Part shown: positions 34,461 to 44,166 of the stretch, in pieces
Position numbering within the stretch: position 1 is the stretch's first letter
Layout: the number at the start of each line of letters is the position of its first letter
NCBI RefSeq assembly: GCF_900182915.1
Contig: NZ_FXUG01000010.1
Coordinates: forward strand, 1-64,000
Reading direction: 5' to 3'
Length of the DNA stretch: 64,000 bases
Source of the DNA: Neorhodopirellula lusitana
Lineage (GTDB): Bacteria > Planctomycetota > Planctomycetia > Pirellulales > Pirellulaceae
Position numbers and translations under genes: made by a program
The notes under the pieces: model-generated
What the model saw: only the letters and a program-made list of their open reading frames with translations
Told to the model about the DNA's origin: nothing
The model's database searches: none

Positions 34461-37400
34461 ATGACGCAGTCCGAACGACCGCCAAAACCACCGCATGACG
34501 ATCCCCCCCAGCCCCGACCGTGGGCGGTGGAACCGAAACGTTTGCAGCAAATGGTCGAGGGCTTGCCTGCCGGAGCAGTCTATGTGCACGGCCAATCCGT
34601 CCAAATGAATCGTGCGGCCGAAGAGATTACGGGGTATCGTCGCCAAGAAATCACGACACTCGACGATTGGTACAGCAAGCTGTTCGGCGATCGTGAAGCA
34701 GAAATTCGCCGACTTCACGATCACCACCACCAGGCGGGGTTCCCTCATCTGGCCACTCTCGTGATCAGACGAAAGGATGGGCGTCTTCGAACGATTCAGT
34801 TCGCAGGGCATGCCCTCGACGACGAAGTTTGGTTGATGCAGGATGTCACCGAGCAACACGAAGCGGCCCAGCTTTCGAAAATTCACCAACGTGCCATTCA
34901 GGCAACTCAGAGCGGCGTTCTGATCACGGACACCACGCACCCCGACAACCCAATTGTCTTTTGCAACGATGCCTTCATCACCGCGACCGGATTCAATCGC
35001 GAGGAGATCCTGGGCCAAAGCTGTCACTTTCTGAAAACGGACGATCGTGACCAGGACGCAATCGCGACGCTAAGACAGGCCATCGAAAATGGACTGGCAT
35101 GTGAGGTCGTGCTGCGTAACTATCGCAAAGACGGCTCGATGTTTTGGAACGAATTGGCGTTCTCTCCCATCCGCGATGAAACCGGGAACCTGACGCACTT
35201 CGTTGGAATTCAAAACGACCTAACCGATCAAAAATTGATCGAAGGCGAACTCATGCGGGAAACCGCTATGTTTCAAAGTGTCTTGCGAAGTGTTCCCGAT
35301 GCACTGATGATCGAGGACCTGGATCGACGGATCACGTTTTGCAGTCCTGGCGTTGAAAAGATTTTTGGCTATTTGCCCAACGAATTAACCGGCCAGCACA
35401 AGGCGTTGCTATACGCCAACTCGGATGAATTCGAGCGACAGGGGCACCAGAGATTCCGAATCGATGCGGAACATGAACTGGCCCCCATGGAAGTGGCCTT
35501 CCGCCGCAAGAACGGTCGCGAATTCACGGGCGAGCTGGTTGGAACGCTCTTCCGCGACGCTCAACAAGAGCCGGTTGGATTCCTCAGCCTCATCCGCGAC
35601 GTTAGCGAACGCAATCGACTGCAGGCGGAACAGCGGCGATACAATGACGTCCTGGAAGCGTTCTCCAAAGGCAGTTCACTCGACGCACTATTGAGCTTAA
35701 TCGTTCGCCAAGCCGAAGAGGCCCGGCCAGGCATGCTCGCATCGATCCTTTTGCTGGACACTCGCAACCATTGCCTTCGCGGGCGATACAGCGACACACT
35801 TCCGGAACCATGGCAAGACTTTTGTGACGGGCTGCCGGTTGGCGAAAACGTCGGCTCGTGCGGGGCTGCCGTGTTCACCAAACAACGCGTCATTGTGGAG
35901 GACATCCCAACGCACCCCAATTGGAACGAGGTCCGCACGATCGCCGCGAAGTGTGGGCTAGCAGCCTGTTGGTCGGAACCGATTTTGTCGCCCGACAAGG
36001 AAGTGCTGGGAACATTGGCGATGTACTTCCGCGAGCCAACCAAGCCGACCGATGCTGATTTGCATTTGCTGGAACACAGCTCCAAACTTGCCTCGGTCGC
36101 CATTGAACGGTCCCAAACAAAGGAACGCAGCCGAAAGAGCGAAGAACGATATCGATCGCTGGTGATGGCAACTTCAGCGACGACCTGGGTGACCTCCGCC
36201 GACGGTCAATTTGAATCGCCACAATCCGAGTGGGAATCCTACACCGGCCAACCCTGGGCCGAGCATCGGGAAGACGGATGGCTGAAGATGATTCACGACG
36301 ACGATCGCTCACGTGTGCGTGCCGCTTGGGACGAAGCGATCCGATCTGGCACACATTTCCAAACCGCTGGCCGAGTATGGCATGCTCAAACCCAAAGCCA
36401 TCGCTATTTTGAAGGGCAAGCCGTTCCGATACGCGATGACAAACAAAGAATTACCGAATGGGTGGGCGTCGCAACGGACGTGCACAATCGTGTCATCGCC
36501 CAACAAACACTCCAACAACGCGAAAAGGATTTTCGTACGTTGGCTGACAATGTGCCTGAGTACTTCGCCTACCTCGATACGGAGCATCGCTACGCGTTTG
36601 TGAACCGCAAATACGAAGAAGTCTATGGACAACCGCGCAGCGAGTTGATCGGCAAGCACGTGCGTGACTTGATCGGCAGCCAAGTCTACGACCTCCACAT
36701 CCGCGACAACTTGCAACAAGCGTTATCCGGGCAGCAGGTTTCTTACAAATTCGAAGTGGCCAGCGGAGACGAAGACAGCCGCTGGTTGGCCACGGTCGCG
36801 TTCCCCGATATTCGCGGCGATACCGTCAAAGGCGTCTTCATCCTGACCAGCGATATCACGGAACGACGCCTGCTGGAAAAACAGGTGCTCGATATCGCGG
36901 CGAACGAAAACCGCCGAATCGCCCAAGACTTGCACGATGGCATTGGACAGGAATTGACGGGCATCGGCATGATCGCTGACGCCTTGGTCACGACACTGAA
37001 GCGGCAAAACGCGCCGGAAGTCAAGATTGCCACTCGCTTGCAGGCTGAAGTCCAACGCACCCTTTCTCAAGTGCGTGCACTTGCTAGAGGAATGAATCCA
37101 GTCGACATCGACGGGCGGGGGCTGATGGTCGCGATCTCCTCAATGTGCGATCGGATGCACGAAATCGATGGCATCCAGTGCGAAATGGAATGCCAAGTTC
37201 CCGTCACCCTCGCCGACAACCAAGTCGCCACCCAGCTCTACCGCATTGCCCAGGAAGCCACGACTAACGCGATCAAGCACGGCAAAGCGAATCGCATCCT
37301 GATCCGACTGGTGGTTGCCGACGGGAACCCTCGGTTGGAGGTTACCGACAACGGGATCGGCATCAAAACGACTGAATCCCGATCACCAGGAATGGGTTTG

Positions 37401-37523
37401 CGAACAATGGGTTACCGCGCCGATGTCATCGGCGGGCACCTCACACTCAATAACCTACCCGACGGTGGTACAAAAGTAGCTTGTACCTTCCCCGCCGCAG
37501 CAATCTGCCAAGCCCAGCCTTGA
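34461..37523 (+). CDS. multi-PAS/LOV-like/GAF sensor histidine kinase
   Basis: The protein is 1020 aa from the ATG at 34461 (an ATG 66 bp upstream is possible). No membrane segments, so it is a soluble sensor. In order: PAS (about 28-135), a LOV-like PAS (140-258), a third PAS (260-390), GAF (395-550), two more PAS (560-690, 690-805), HisKA_3 with DLHDGIGQE (phosphorylated His825), and HATPase with EATTNAIKHG and DNGIGI. The LOV-like domain keeps the photoactive cysteine, GQSCHFLK (Cys188), plus NYRKDG, FWNEL, SPIRDE and FVGIQ, although Asn-to-Ser and Arg-to-His changes occur around the cysteine. It is 25 bp before a LuxR-type regulator, its likely partner. It may sense blue light or redox. 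Confidence 0.93.
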   Translation: MTQSERPPKPPHDDPPQPRPWAVEPKRLQQMVEGLPAGAVYVHGQSVQMNRAAEEITGYRRQEITTLDDWYSKLFGDREAEIRRLHDHHHQAGFPHLATLVIRRKDGRLRTIQFAGHALDDEVWLMQDVTEQHEAAQLSKIHQRAIQATQSGVLITDTTHPDNPIVFCNDAFITATGFNREEILGQSCHFLKTDDRDQDAIATLRQAIENGLACEVVLRNYRKDGSMFWNELAFSPIRDETGNLTHFVGIQNDLTDQKLIEGELMRETAMFQSVLRSVPDALMIEDLDRRITFCSPGVEKIFGYLPNELTGQHKALLYANSDEFERQGHQRFRIDAEHELAPMEVAFRRKNGREFTGELVGTLFRDAQQEPVGFLSLIRDVSERNRLQAEQRRYNDVLEAFSKGSSLDALLSLIVRQAEEARPGMLASILLLDTRNHCLRGRYSDTLPEPWQDFCDGLPVGENVGSCGAAVFTKQRVIVEDIPTHPNWNEVRTIAAKCGLAACWSEPILSPDKEVLGTLAMYFREPTKPTDADLHLLEHSSKLASVAIERSQTKERSRKSEERYRSLVMATSATTWVTSADGQFESPQSEWESYTGQPWAEHREDGWLKMIHDDDRSRVRAAWDEAIRSGTHFQTAGRVWHAQTQSHRYFEGQAVPIRDDKQRITEWVGVATDVHNRVIAQQTLQQREKDFRTLADNVPEYFAYLDTEHRYAFVNRKYEEVYGQPRSELIGKHVRDLIGSQVYDLHIRDNLQQALSGQQVSYKFEVASGDEDSRWLATVAFPDIRGDTVKGVFILTSDITERRLLEKQVLDIAANENRRIAQDLHDGIGQELTGIGMIADALVTTLKRQNAPEVKIATRLQAEVQRTLSQVRALARGMNPVDIDGRGLMVAISSMCDRMHEIDGIQCEMECQVPVTLADNQVATQLYRIAQEATTNAIKHGKANRILIRLVVADGNPRLEVTDNGIGIKTTESRSPGMGLRTMGYRADVIGGHLTLNNLPDGGTKVACTFPAAAICQAQP

Positions 37524-37548
37524 TTCCGCGAGAACAGAACTGACCGCA

Positions 37549-38193
37549 ATGACTCAAATTGTAATCGTCGATGACCATCCCTCCACCCGGTTCGGTCTCG
37601 CAACCCGAATTGAACTGGAACCAGACCTACAGATTTGCGGCGAAGCAGCGGACGTGGACGAGGCCCTGGAATTAATCGGGCAAGTTTGTCCCGACGTCGC
37701 CGTGATCGACGTTTCGCTTAAAACCGGCAGCGGAATCGATTTGATCAAACAGGTCAAAGAGTCCCATCCGCGAGTCAAGATGCTGGTCTGGTCGATGTAT
37801 GAAGAGGGGCTTTACGCTGAACGAGCCCTGCGTGCCGGCGCACTTGGATACATCAATAAACAACAGGCTACCGACACGATCGTGGAAGCGATTCGAACAA
37901 TCATGGCCGGCGATTTGTTCTTAAGCAAGGAACTGTCGGCCAAGATGCTACACCGGGTGATTCAGGGCAAAGAGTCCGTGGCCCTTTCGCCGGTCGACTC
38001 ACTGTCGGATCGAGAACTGGAAACGTTTCGACTGATCGGCCAAGGGATGAACACCAAGGACATCGCCAAGGCAATGGACCTGCGTCCTAAAACGGTCGAG
38101 ACCTACCGAGCCCGTATCAAAGACAAGTTGGAAATCGACGAGATGGCAGCGCTCACTCGGGAAGCGACGCAGTGGGTGCTGGAAAACGGCTGA
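37549..38193 (+). CDS. NarL/FixJ-type response regulator
   Basis: The protein is 214 aa. Receiver domain at 1-120 with acidic DD at 8-9, phosphorylatable Asp54 (VAVIDVSLKTG) and the conserved Lys in YINKQQ. The C-terminal LuxR-type HTH at about 148-207 has LSDRELETFRLIGQGMNTKDIAKAM and LRPKTVETYRARIKDKL. It follows the histidine kinase gene with a 25-bp gap and the same NarX/NarL family type, so the two form a phosphorelay. Targets are not evident; nearby promoters with sigma-54-type boxes would need an NtrC-type activator instead. Confidence 0.95.
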   Translation: MTQIVIVDDHPSTRFGLATRIELEPDLQICGEAADVDEALELIGQVCPDVAVIDVSLKTGSGIDLIKQVKESHPRVKMLVWSMYEEGLYAERALRAGALGYINKQQATDTIVEAIRTIMAGDLFLSKELSAKMLHRVIQGKESVALSPVDSLSDRELETFRLIGQGMNTKDIAKAMDLRPKTVETYRARIKDKLEIDEMAALTREATQWVLENG

Positions 38194-38336
38194 GTGCCCA
38201 TCACTGATTTAGGGACGCTGATTTCCCAAATACGGTACGAACTAAACTTGTTTCGTTTTGACACACCTAGCAAAGCGGCGTGCCGCAATCGCACGCGGGA
38301 CGCTACGCCAATCACGACACGAAGCCAACACCGACA

Positions 38337-38951
38337 TCAATCGCTCGGCACAATCGCCTCCGCCGCTTCCAAATCGGCGAAGCGACTTCTCAATTCGACA
38401 TATCCACTGCGGAATGCCTCCGCATCACCGAAGTCGCAAAACATGCACTGACGCTTGTGGCATCCTTTCACATGCTTGGCGTGCTTGATCGGACACCAGT
38501 ACTGTTCGGTCCGTGATGCAATCTCCCGAGCATACGCCAGGACGCCGTTGGAGTAGCCGCAATAGACGCAGTTGAACTTCTCGATCACGTTCAGATAGCT
38601 CAACAGATGCCGGTCGATGACCACATATTCACTTCGCTTGACCAGCGGAATTTGGTACACCGGGAAGCACACTCGTTGATAAACTGTGACAAATAGATCC
38701 AACAGCGAGATCGGAATGATCAAGCTGTAGATTACCGGCGCCGTCGCAATCATCAAGAATGACGATTCACGCAACATCTTCAGTGCGTGCCTGACCAGGG
38801 CCCTGTGCTGTTTCCGCACTTCCGGGCGAAACACAGCGCGCCCGTTTTGAATTTCGAACGGCAAATTCTTCTTCGTTTGTTGAATTTTCTGTTCAACGAC
38901 TCGTTCCAGCTCGTGGATTTCTTCCAGCAAGCTACCCAGATGTTTGTCCAT
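38337..38951 (-). CDS. membrane-associated Cys-rich protein, unknown
   Basis: The protein is 204 aa. The N-terminal 55 residues are a charged helix (SLLEEIHELERVVEQKIQQ), then a hydrophobic membrane hairpin (FLMIATAPVIYSLIIPISLL, DLFVTVYQ). The C-terminal half has three cysteine groups, NCVYCGY, YWCPIKH and CHKRQCMFC, which look like metal-binding knuckles, with conserved-looking HAKHVKGCH. I recall similar uncharacterised proteins in many bacteria but not a function. The 143-bp gap before it (38194-38336) holds no gene. It converges with the response regulator and is transcribed away from the coiled-coil gene at 39215. Confidence 0.75.
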   Translation of the reverse strand: MDKHLGSLLEEIHELERVVEQKIQQTKKNLPFEIQNGRAVFRPEVRKQHRALVRHALKMLRESSFLMIATAPVIYSLIIPISLLDLFVTVYQRVCFPVYQIPLVKRSEYVVIDRHLLSYLNVIEKFNCVYCGYSNGVLAYAREIASRTEQYWCPIKHAKHVKGCHKRQCMFCDFGDAEAFRSGYVELRSRFADLEAAEAIVPSD

Positions 38952-39072
38952 CGTGCACGTTCTTTCAATTGCGAGGAATCATGCAGCGCTGGACCGCTGT
39001 GCAATGCAAATCAGGTCAAAAAGCAAATCAGGTTGCAAACGAGTTCGCCGGAAGGCCCGCTCGATTATGCAT

Positions 39073-39088
39073 TGGTATGCCAATTGCT
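39073..39088 (+). promoter_or_regulatory. sigma-54-type element before the 137-aa gene
   Basis: TTGGTATGCCAATTGCT read from 39072 has GG-N10-GC spacing and a perfect TTGCT -12 box; the -24 box has two changes. Predicted start about 39099, leader about 116 nt. The gap also has two direct copies of gcaaatcaggt near 39005 and 39024. Confidence 0.45.
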
Positions 39089-39214
39089 TTATCAACCCTT
39101 GTAAGGCGAACGGCGAATGAAATGCTACCGTGGTGAAAGCCATCTACCGGTCGTCCTACACAATACCATCTCACCGACCGCTTCAACGACGGTCTTATTC
39201 AAGGAACCTTAGCC

Positions 39215-39628
39215 ATGACTTTAAGCCTGAACACCGCAGCGGCAGCCCACACCGAACACCGACTTTGGAAAAGCGATGCGGAATGCTGGAAAGATGACAT
39301 TCAAAACTGGAGAACCGAGCACTCCACCGCAATCGTGCAACTTCAGGAGGCACTTCGCCGGATCAACGAACACGGCAAGGCCCTCGACGATCACGACGAC
39401 TCTGTAAACTCGTTGGTGGAAAGTCTTTCACACCATGAGAAAAACCTTGCCGATCGTCTGCAAAATAATGCCGACGCAGCTCTCGATGACACACTGGACC
39501 AGAAACACGTTCAGGAAGCTGAACTGCACGCCCGCCAACGTGATGCTCATGAACGCATCAAGAAACATCATCATCACGCAATGGCAACCGTTGCAATGCT
39601 GACCAAAGCCCTGCAAGAGGCCTTCTAA
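39215..39628 (+). CDS. small helical, His-rich coiled-coil protein
   Basis: The protein is 137 aa, with AAGGAA as ribosome-binding site. It is almost fully helical and charged, with heptad-like spacing from residue 35 to the end (IVQLQEALRRINEHGKALDD, SLSHHEKNLADRL) and a HHHH run near the C-terminus (HERIKKHHHHAMATVAML). No membrane segment. I do not recognise a family. With a sigma-54-type element upstream, and phosphoketolase-module genes around it, it may be a stress- or metal-related accessory protein, but this is inference only. Confidence 0.75.
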   Translation: MTLSLNTAAAAHTEHRLWKSDAECWKDDIQNWRTEHSTAIVQLQEALRRINEHGKALDDHDDSVNSLVESLSHHEKNLADRLQNNADAALDDTLDQKHVQEAELHARQRDAHERIKKHHHHAMATVAMLTKALQEAF

Positions 39629-39885
39629 AAAGCCCCTGCCGTGTGGTTGGTCATAGCTTGTTAGTTATACTCGCTACCTGTCTCCTAAACCCGATGGGTT
39701 TGGGATCATCAAGATGGTTTGGGCGTCGAGAACGATCAAGGTTCTCACCGCCCATCGTCGCAACGCAATGAGCCAACCAGCGGCGAATCAGACGAGACTG
39801 TGGGGGTTGTGGAGCGGTCATTCATTCGAGCAAAATGATCTGACTCCGTCGAAACGATCTCCCACCTCGATCAAAAGCCTCCGTT

Positions 39886-41571
39886 TTGGACAAGCACCCT
39901 ATCCCCCAGTTCGTCCGCAGCGCTGATCGGTTCCGCGAGGTGGTAACGATCCTGGCCAAGCACGGGCTGGCGGATTGGCTGACGCTAAAAGCTCCCGCCT
40001 GGGTTAGCAATATTGTCCGGTCCGCTGATTCGGACACCGAAAGCCACCTGACAACCGAACAGCGTATTCGCGTCGCGATCACCGAACTCGGTGCGACATT
40101 CATAAAACTCGGCCAGGTGTTGAGCACGCGTCCCGATGTGGTCGGCAACTCGCTCGCTGATGAACTGGCCGGGTTGCGGGCTGACACTCCCGCCGACGAC
40201 CCAGCCGTCGTTCGCGCGATGCTCGAACTGGAACTCGGCGGCAGCTTGGACCAGCATTTCGCCGCTTTCGAAGAAACCGCGATGGCCTCCGCCTCGATCG
40301 GTCAAGTCCACCGGGCACGCTTGCATACTGGCGAAGAAGTTGTCGTGAAGGTCCAGCATGGCGGCATCGAACAAAAGATTGTCAACGATCTCGACATTCT
40401 AAGAAGACTCGCCGAGCTGGCCGAAAGGCACTCGGACTATTTGCGACAATATCGCCCCGTGCTGGTGGTCCGCGAGTTCAAGCAGACCTTGATGCGTGAA
40501 CTGGACTTCGCTCGCGAAAGAACCAACGCGGAAACATTCCGACGCAACTTCGCCAACGACCCGACCGTTCGGTTTGCCAAGCCGGTCACCGAGCTATGTT
40601 CTCGGCGGGTGTTGACGATGGAGCGATTTGTTGGAGTCTGCATATCCGACAAAGCCACGCTGCAGAGTTCCGGTGTCGACCTGAACGCGGTCGCACGTCG
40701 GGGCGCGACGCTGTTCCTAGATATGATCTTCCGCGATGGCTTTTATCATGCCGATCCGCATCCCGGAAACCTGATGGTGCTGGAAGCCATTGATGTTGCC
40801 GACGAGTCCCAACCGGAACATCAAATCGATGTGATCGGCGTGCTGGACTGTGGAATGGTCGGACGCGTCGACGAATCACTGCGAGAGGACCTGGAACGCG
40901 TACTGATTGCCGCCGCTAGCCAAGATGCGACAGCGATTGCGGAGGTGATGGTGCGACTCGGAGAGGTGCCCGCCGATTTTGACGAGCAAAGCTTGTCGGA
41001 CTCCATTGAAGACTTCCTTGCTGACTACATGGTCCAGTCGCTCGACGAATTTGACATCAGCGGCTGTCTGGCTGGAATCGTGCAAGTGATCCGCGACTAC
41101 CACATCGTCTTGCCTTCCAAAATCAGTATGCTGCTAAAAGTCTTCATGATGCTGGAAGGCACCTCTCGGCAATTGAACCCGCAATTCAGTTTGGCAGAGC
41201 TAATTCAGCCGTACGCACGCAAGGCCGCGACCAGGCGTCTTTCACCCCGGCGAGCGTTTCGGCGGATGAAGACAGCCGCCATGGACTGGAATCATCTGCT
41301 TGAGATCCTTCCCAAGGACGCCGCCGATATTCTGCACAACATCAAGCGAGGACGGTTCGACGTGCATCTGGAACACCGCCGCCTCGAACCCATCGTCAAT
41401 CGGCTGGTCATGGGAATTCTGACCGCCGCGCTCTTCATTGGCTCCGCTTCGCTATGGAGCAATCAAGTCCCGCCACTGGCTTGGAACTCATCCGTTCCCG
41501 GCGTCCTGGGCTCACTCGCCGCAACCACCATGGGCTGGATCATCGTCCGCCAAATCTCACGTAGTGAATAG
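39886..41571 (+). CDS. ABC1/UbiB-family atypical kinase
   Basis: The protein is 561 aa and starts with TTG at 39886; an in-frame stop at 39841 leaves no ATG or GTG upstream. Family motifs: KLGQVLSTRPD (KxGQ), the Ala-rich loop ASASIGQVHRA, the lysine VVVKVQHGG, ADPHPGNLMV in the catalytic loop, and LDCGMVG in place of the common LDFG. The C-terminus has two membrane helices. UbiB-type proteins are ATPases needed for quinone biosynthesis or lipid-linked processes at the membrane. No ubi or men genes are adjacent, so the role is likely lipid/quinone homeostasis linked to the energy module. It converges with the H+-ATPase. Confidence 0.92.
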   Translation: MDKHPIPQFVRSADRFREVVTILAKHGLADWLTLKAPAWVSNIVRSADSDTESHLTTEQRIRVAITELGATFIKLGQVLSTRPDVVGNSLADELAGLRADTPADDPAVVRAMLELELGGSLDQHFAAFEETAMASASIGQVHRARLHTGEEVVVKVQHGGIEQKIVNDLDILRRLAELAERHSDYLRQYRPVLVVREFKQTLMRELDFARERTNAETFRRNFANDPTVRFAKPVTELCSRRVLTMERFVGVCISDKATLQSSGVDLNAVARRGATLFLDMIFRDGFYHADPHPGNLMVLEAIDVADESQPEHQIDVIGVLDCGMVGRVDESLREDLERVLIAAASQDATAIAEVMVRLGEVPADFDEQSLSDSIEDFLADYMVQSLDEFDISGCLAGIVQVIRDYHIVLPSKISMLLKVFMMLEGTSRQLNPQFSLAELIQPYARKAATRRLSPRRAFRRMKTAAMDWNHLLEILPKDAADILHNIKRGRFDVHLEHRRLEPIVNRLVMGILTAALFIGSASLWSNQVPPLAWNSSVPGVLGSLAATTMGWIIVRQISRSE

Positions 41572-41599
41572 GGCGAAAGGACGTGGCCTGCATCCAAGA

Positions 41600-44038
41600 T
41601 CAACTTTGAATCGTTGGCCCCACCGCTGCGTTGGACCGATCAAACAAGCGATAGGCGATCAACTTGATGCGATCGTTAATCAAGAACCAAGCCAAGGCGT
41701 ACACCCACACAAACGCGGCCCACTTCCAGCCCAGCGGTGTCATCAGGAAACCGTAGACCGCGATCAGCGTGGCGAGCAATTGTGTCCCCATCACCGCCAA
41801 GAACATCAGCCGTCCGGGAAGAATTGACCAGAACGGGCCTCTCGTGCGAGTGACGAAAATGGTCAGGTGTCCCGCTACCGAAAGCTTCAAGTAAATCAAC
41901 GTCTGGATGAAATCACGGTCAAACTCGAAGTATCGCTCACCGAGATAGAACAGCCCGAACGAAGCCACCACGCCCGCGATCCCCAGGACCGTAGCGATCG
42001 CTAATACCAGTCGCATGTTCCATGATTCAGGGTGTTTCTGGTACCGCACTCGGTCATACGCAATCGACAGAATCGCTCCGTCGTTCAGCAGCGCCAACAT
42101 CACGATCATCACCGCGGTGACGGGATAGAAGTTGAACACCAAGATCGACAACGTCATCAGAAACAGCACCCGGATGGTCTCCGTGATCCGGTAAATCGCG
42201 TAGCTGTTCATGCGTTGGAAAATCTTGCGACTTTCTTTGATCGCATCGATGATCACCGACAAACCCGAGGTCATCAATACAATGTCCGCCGCAGCACGCG
42301 CGGCGTCGGTGGCACCGGAAACCGCGATTCCGCAATCAGCCTTTTTCAAAGCCGGTGCATCGTTCACGCCGTCGCCCGTCATCCCGACGATGTGCCCGCG
42401 TCGCTGCAGCACGTCGACAATGTGATACTTGTGTTCAGGAAAGACCTGGGCGAAGCCGTTCGCCTTTTCAATCGCCTCGGCCAGCTGGGCTGTTTCGTAT
42501 TGCTTGGTGTCTTCGAATCCACTGGCGTCAAGGATATTCTTCCCCAAGCCAAGTTTCTCCGAAGTTTCGCGAGCAATCGCGATCGCATCGCCGGTAACCA
42601 TTTTCACGCTGACGCCCATTTCCGAGGCGGTCGCGATAGTCGACTTCGCCTGTTCTCGGGGCGGATCGAACAGCGGCAACACTCCCAGAAACTGCCAACG
42701 ATTGTCGTGATCGCAACGAGCGACGCCTAACGCCCGGTATCCCTTGGCGGCGAACTCATCTACCGCCGTTGTCACCTTCTCTCGAATCGCCTCGGCGTTC
42801 CATGCCAAACTTAGAATCACCTGTGGGGCACCTTTGGTAACGTCAAAGATCTTGCCGTCGTTGGTCTTGATCGAGGCTTCAGTGCGTTTGTGAACCGGAT
42901 CGAAAGGTTGAAAGTGCAGCACGTGGTAGCCGTCTAATGCCTTGGGATCTTTCAAGCTTCCGATCACCGCCTGATCGATCGTGTCTTGATTGTCAGCACG
43001 CGACGCCAAAGCAGCATTCCGAATGACGTCGTCCTCGGTAACTCCCCCCACGCAGTACGGATCCCCCAACGTCAGCTTGTTTTGCGTGAGTGTACCGGTC
43101 TTGTCGCTGCATAGAATGTCCACACCCGCCAATTCCTCGATCGCCGCCAACCTCGTCACGATGGCCTCTTTCCGTGCCAAGGTCCGCGCCCCGACCGCCA
43201 TCGTGACGGACAACACGGTCGGCATCGCGACGGGGATGGCGGCCACCGTCAGCACCAATGCAAACTGAAGCGTCTCCAACATTGGATCCTCGCGGAACAA
43301 CGCCACCAACAAGATCAACGCCACCAAAGACACCGCCAATAGAATCAGGTAGTTGCCAATTCGCAAAACCGCCTTTTGAAAGTGGCTTGTTGTCTGCGCC
43401 TCTTGGACCAACTTGGCTGTCTTCCCGAAATAGGTATCCGCACCTGTCCCGTAGACCAGGGCTTCTGCCTCACCCTGACGAACAATTGCGCCAGAGTACA
43501 AGGACTCGCCTTGCTGCTTTGTCACCGGTAAGGATTCTCCCGTCAACGCCGACTGATCCACGTCAAGCGGGTCCTCACCAAGCAAGCGAGCGTCTGCAGG
43601 TACGATGTCGCCCAGCCGAACTCGAATCACGTCCCCGGGAACCAGGTCTCGCACCGCAGCGGTCGTCCACTTTCCATCACGTCGGACACGGGCGTTGACG
43701 GCCAGTTTCGCCTTCAATGCCGCAATCGCGTTGCCAGCCTGATGCTCTTCCCAAAACCCAACGACGGCGTTAGCGAACAACAGCACCAAGATGATCCCGA
43801 AATCCGGCCAGTGCTGCGCAAACGCCGACAACACCACCGCAGCTTCAATCATCCAAGGAATCGGGCCCCAGAAATAGGACAAAAACTTCAGCAGTGGATT
43901 GACGGTCTTCTCTTCTAGTTCGTTGGGACCGTACTTGTGCAACCGCGCCGCCGCCTCGGCTTGGCTGAGTCCGATCCCAGACGCTTCGAGTTTCTTTTCC
44001 AGTTCTTGAAGAGACAATCTTTGTGGGTCGGCGTTCAT
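41600..44038 (-). CDS. P3A-type plasma-membrane H+-ATPase
   Basis: The protein is 812 aa from the ATG at 44038. It has the cation-ATPase N-terminal domain (LSQAEAAARLHKYGPNELEEK), the actuator motif LTGESLPVTK, the phosphorylation site CSDKTGTLTQNKLT, nucleotide-binding FDPVHKRTEA, and hinge MTGDGVNDAPALKKAD. The FGIILVLLFANAVVGFWEE and RMNSYAIYRITETIRVLF segments are typical of plant/fungal-type and bacterial proton pumps rather than Ca2+ pumps. It would use ATP to expel protons and restore membrane potential and pH, for example when phosphoketolase makes acetyl-phosphate and acid. A sigma-54-type element lies about 115 bp upstream. Confidence 0.93.
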   Translation of the reverse strand: MNADPQRLSLQELEKKLEASGIGLSQAEAAARLHKYGPNELEEKTVNPLLKFLSYFWGPIPWMIEAAVVLSAFAQHWPDFGIILVLLFANAVVGFWEEHQAGNAIAALKAKLAVNARVRRDGKWTTAAVRDLVPGDVIRVRLGDIVPADARLLGEDPLDVDQSALTGESLPVTKQQGESLYSGAIVRQGEAEALVYGTGADTYFGKTAKLVQEAQTTSHFQKAVLRIGNYLILLAVSLVALILLVALFREDPMLETLQFALVLTVAAIPVAMPTVLSVTMAVGARTLARKEAIVTRLAAIEELAGVDILCSDKTGTLTQNKLTLGDPYCVGGVTEDDVIRNAALASRADNQDTIDQAVIGSLKDPKALDGYHVLHFQPFDPVHKRTEASIKTNDGKIFDVTKGAPQVILSLAWNAEAIREKVTTAVDEFAAKGYRALGVARCDHDNRWQFLGVLPLFDPPREQAKSTIATASEMGVSVKMVTGDAIAIARETSEKLGLGKNILDASGFEDTKQYETAQLAEAIEKANGFAQVFPEHKYHIVDVLQRRGHIVGMTGDGVNDAPALKKADCGIAVSGATDAARAAADIVLMTSGLSVIIDAIKESRKIFQRMNSYAIYRITETIRVLFLMTLSILVFNFYPVTAVMIVMLALLNDGAILSIAYDRVRYQKHPESWNMRLVLAIATVLGIAGVVASFGLFYLGERYFEFDRDFIQTLIYLKLSVAGHLTIFVTRTRGPFWSILPGRLMFLAVMGTQLLATLIAVYGFLMTPLGWKWAAFVWVYALAWFLINDRIKLIAYRLFDRSNAAVGPTIQS

Positions 44039-44151
44039 GGTGATTGAATCGCTTTGACATAAGCGGATAGAGAACGAGCGGAAATCTCGGGACAAGCGAG
44101 GCGAGCCCGCCACAGCGTCTCAGTTGCCCGAAAGTACAAACCGCGTACCTT

Positions 44152-44166
44152 GCAACGGCCATGCCA
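44152..44166 (-). promoter_or_regulatory. sigma-54-type -24/-12 element before H+-ATPase
   Basis: On the minus strand: TGGCATGGCCGTTGC followed by AAGG. GG-N10-GC spacing is exact and only one base differs from TGGCAC. Predicted start about 44140, leader near 100 nt. Confidence 0.6.

Noticed and set aside
44036-44052. Sigma-54-like GG-N10-GC on the plus strand at the H+-ATPase start
   Set aside because: It points toward OprB but is over 500 bp away and has a poor -12 box.
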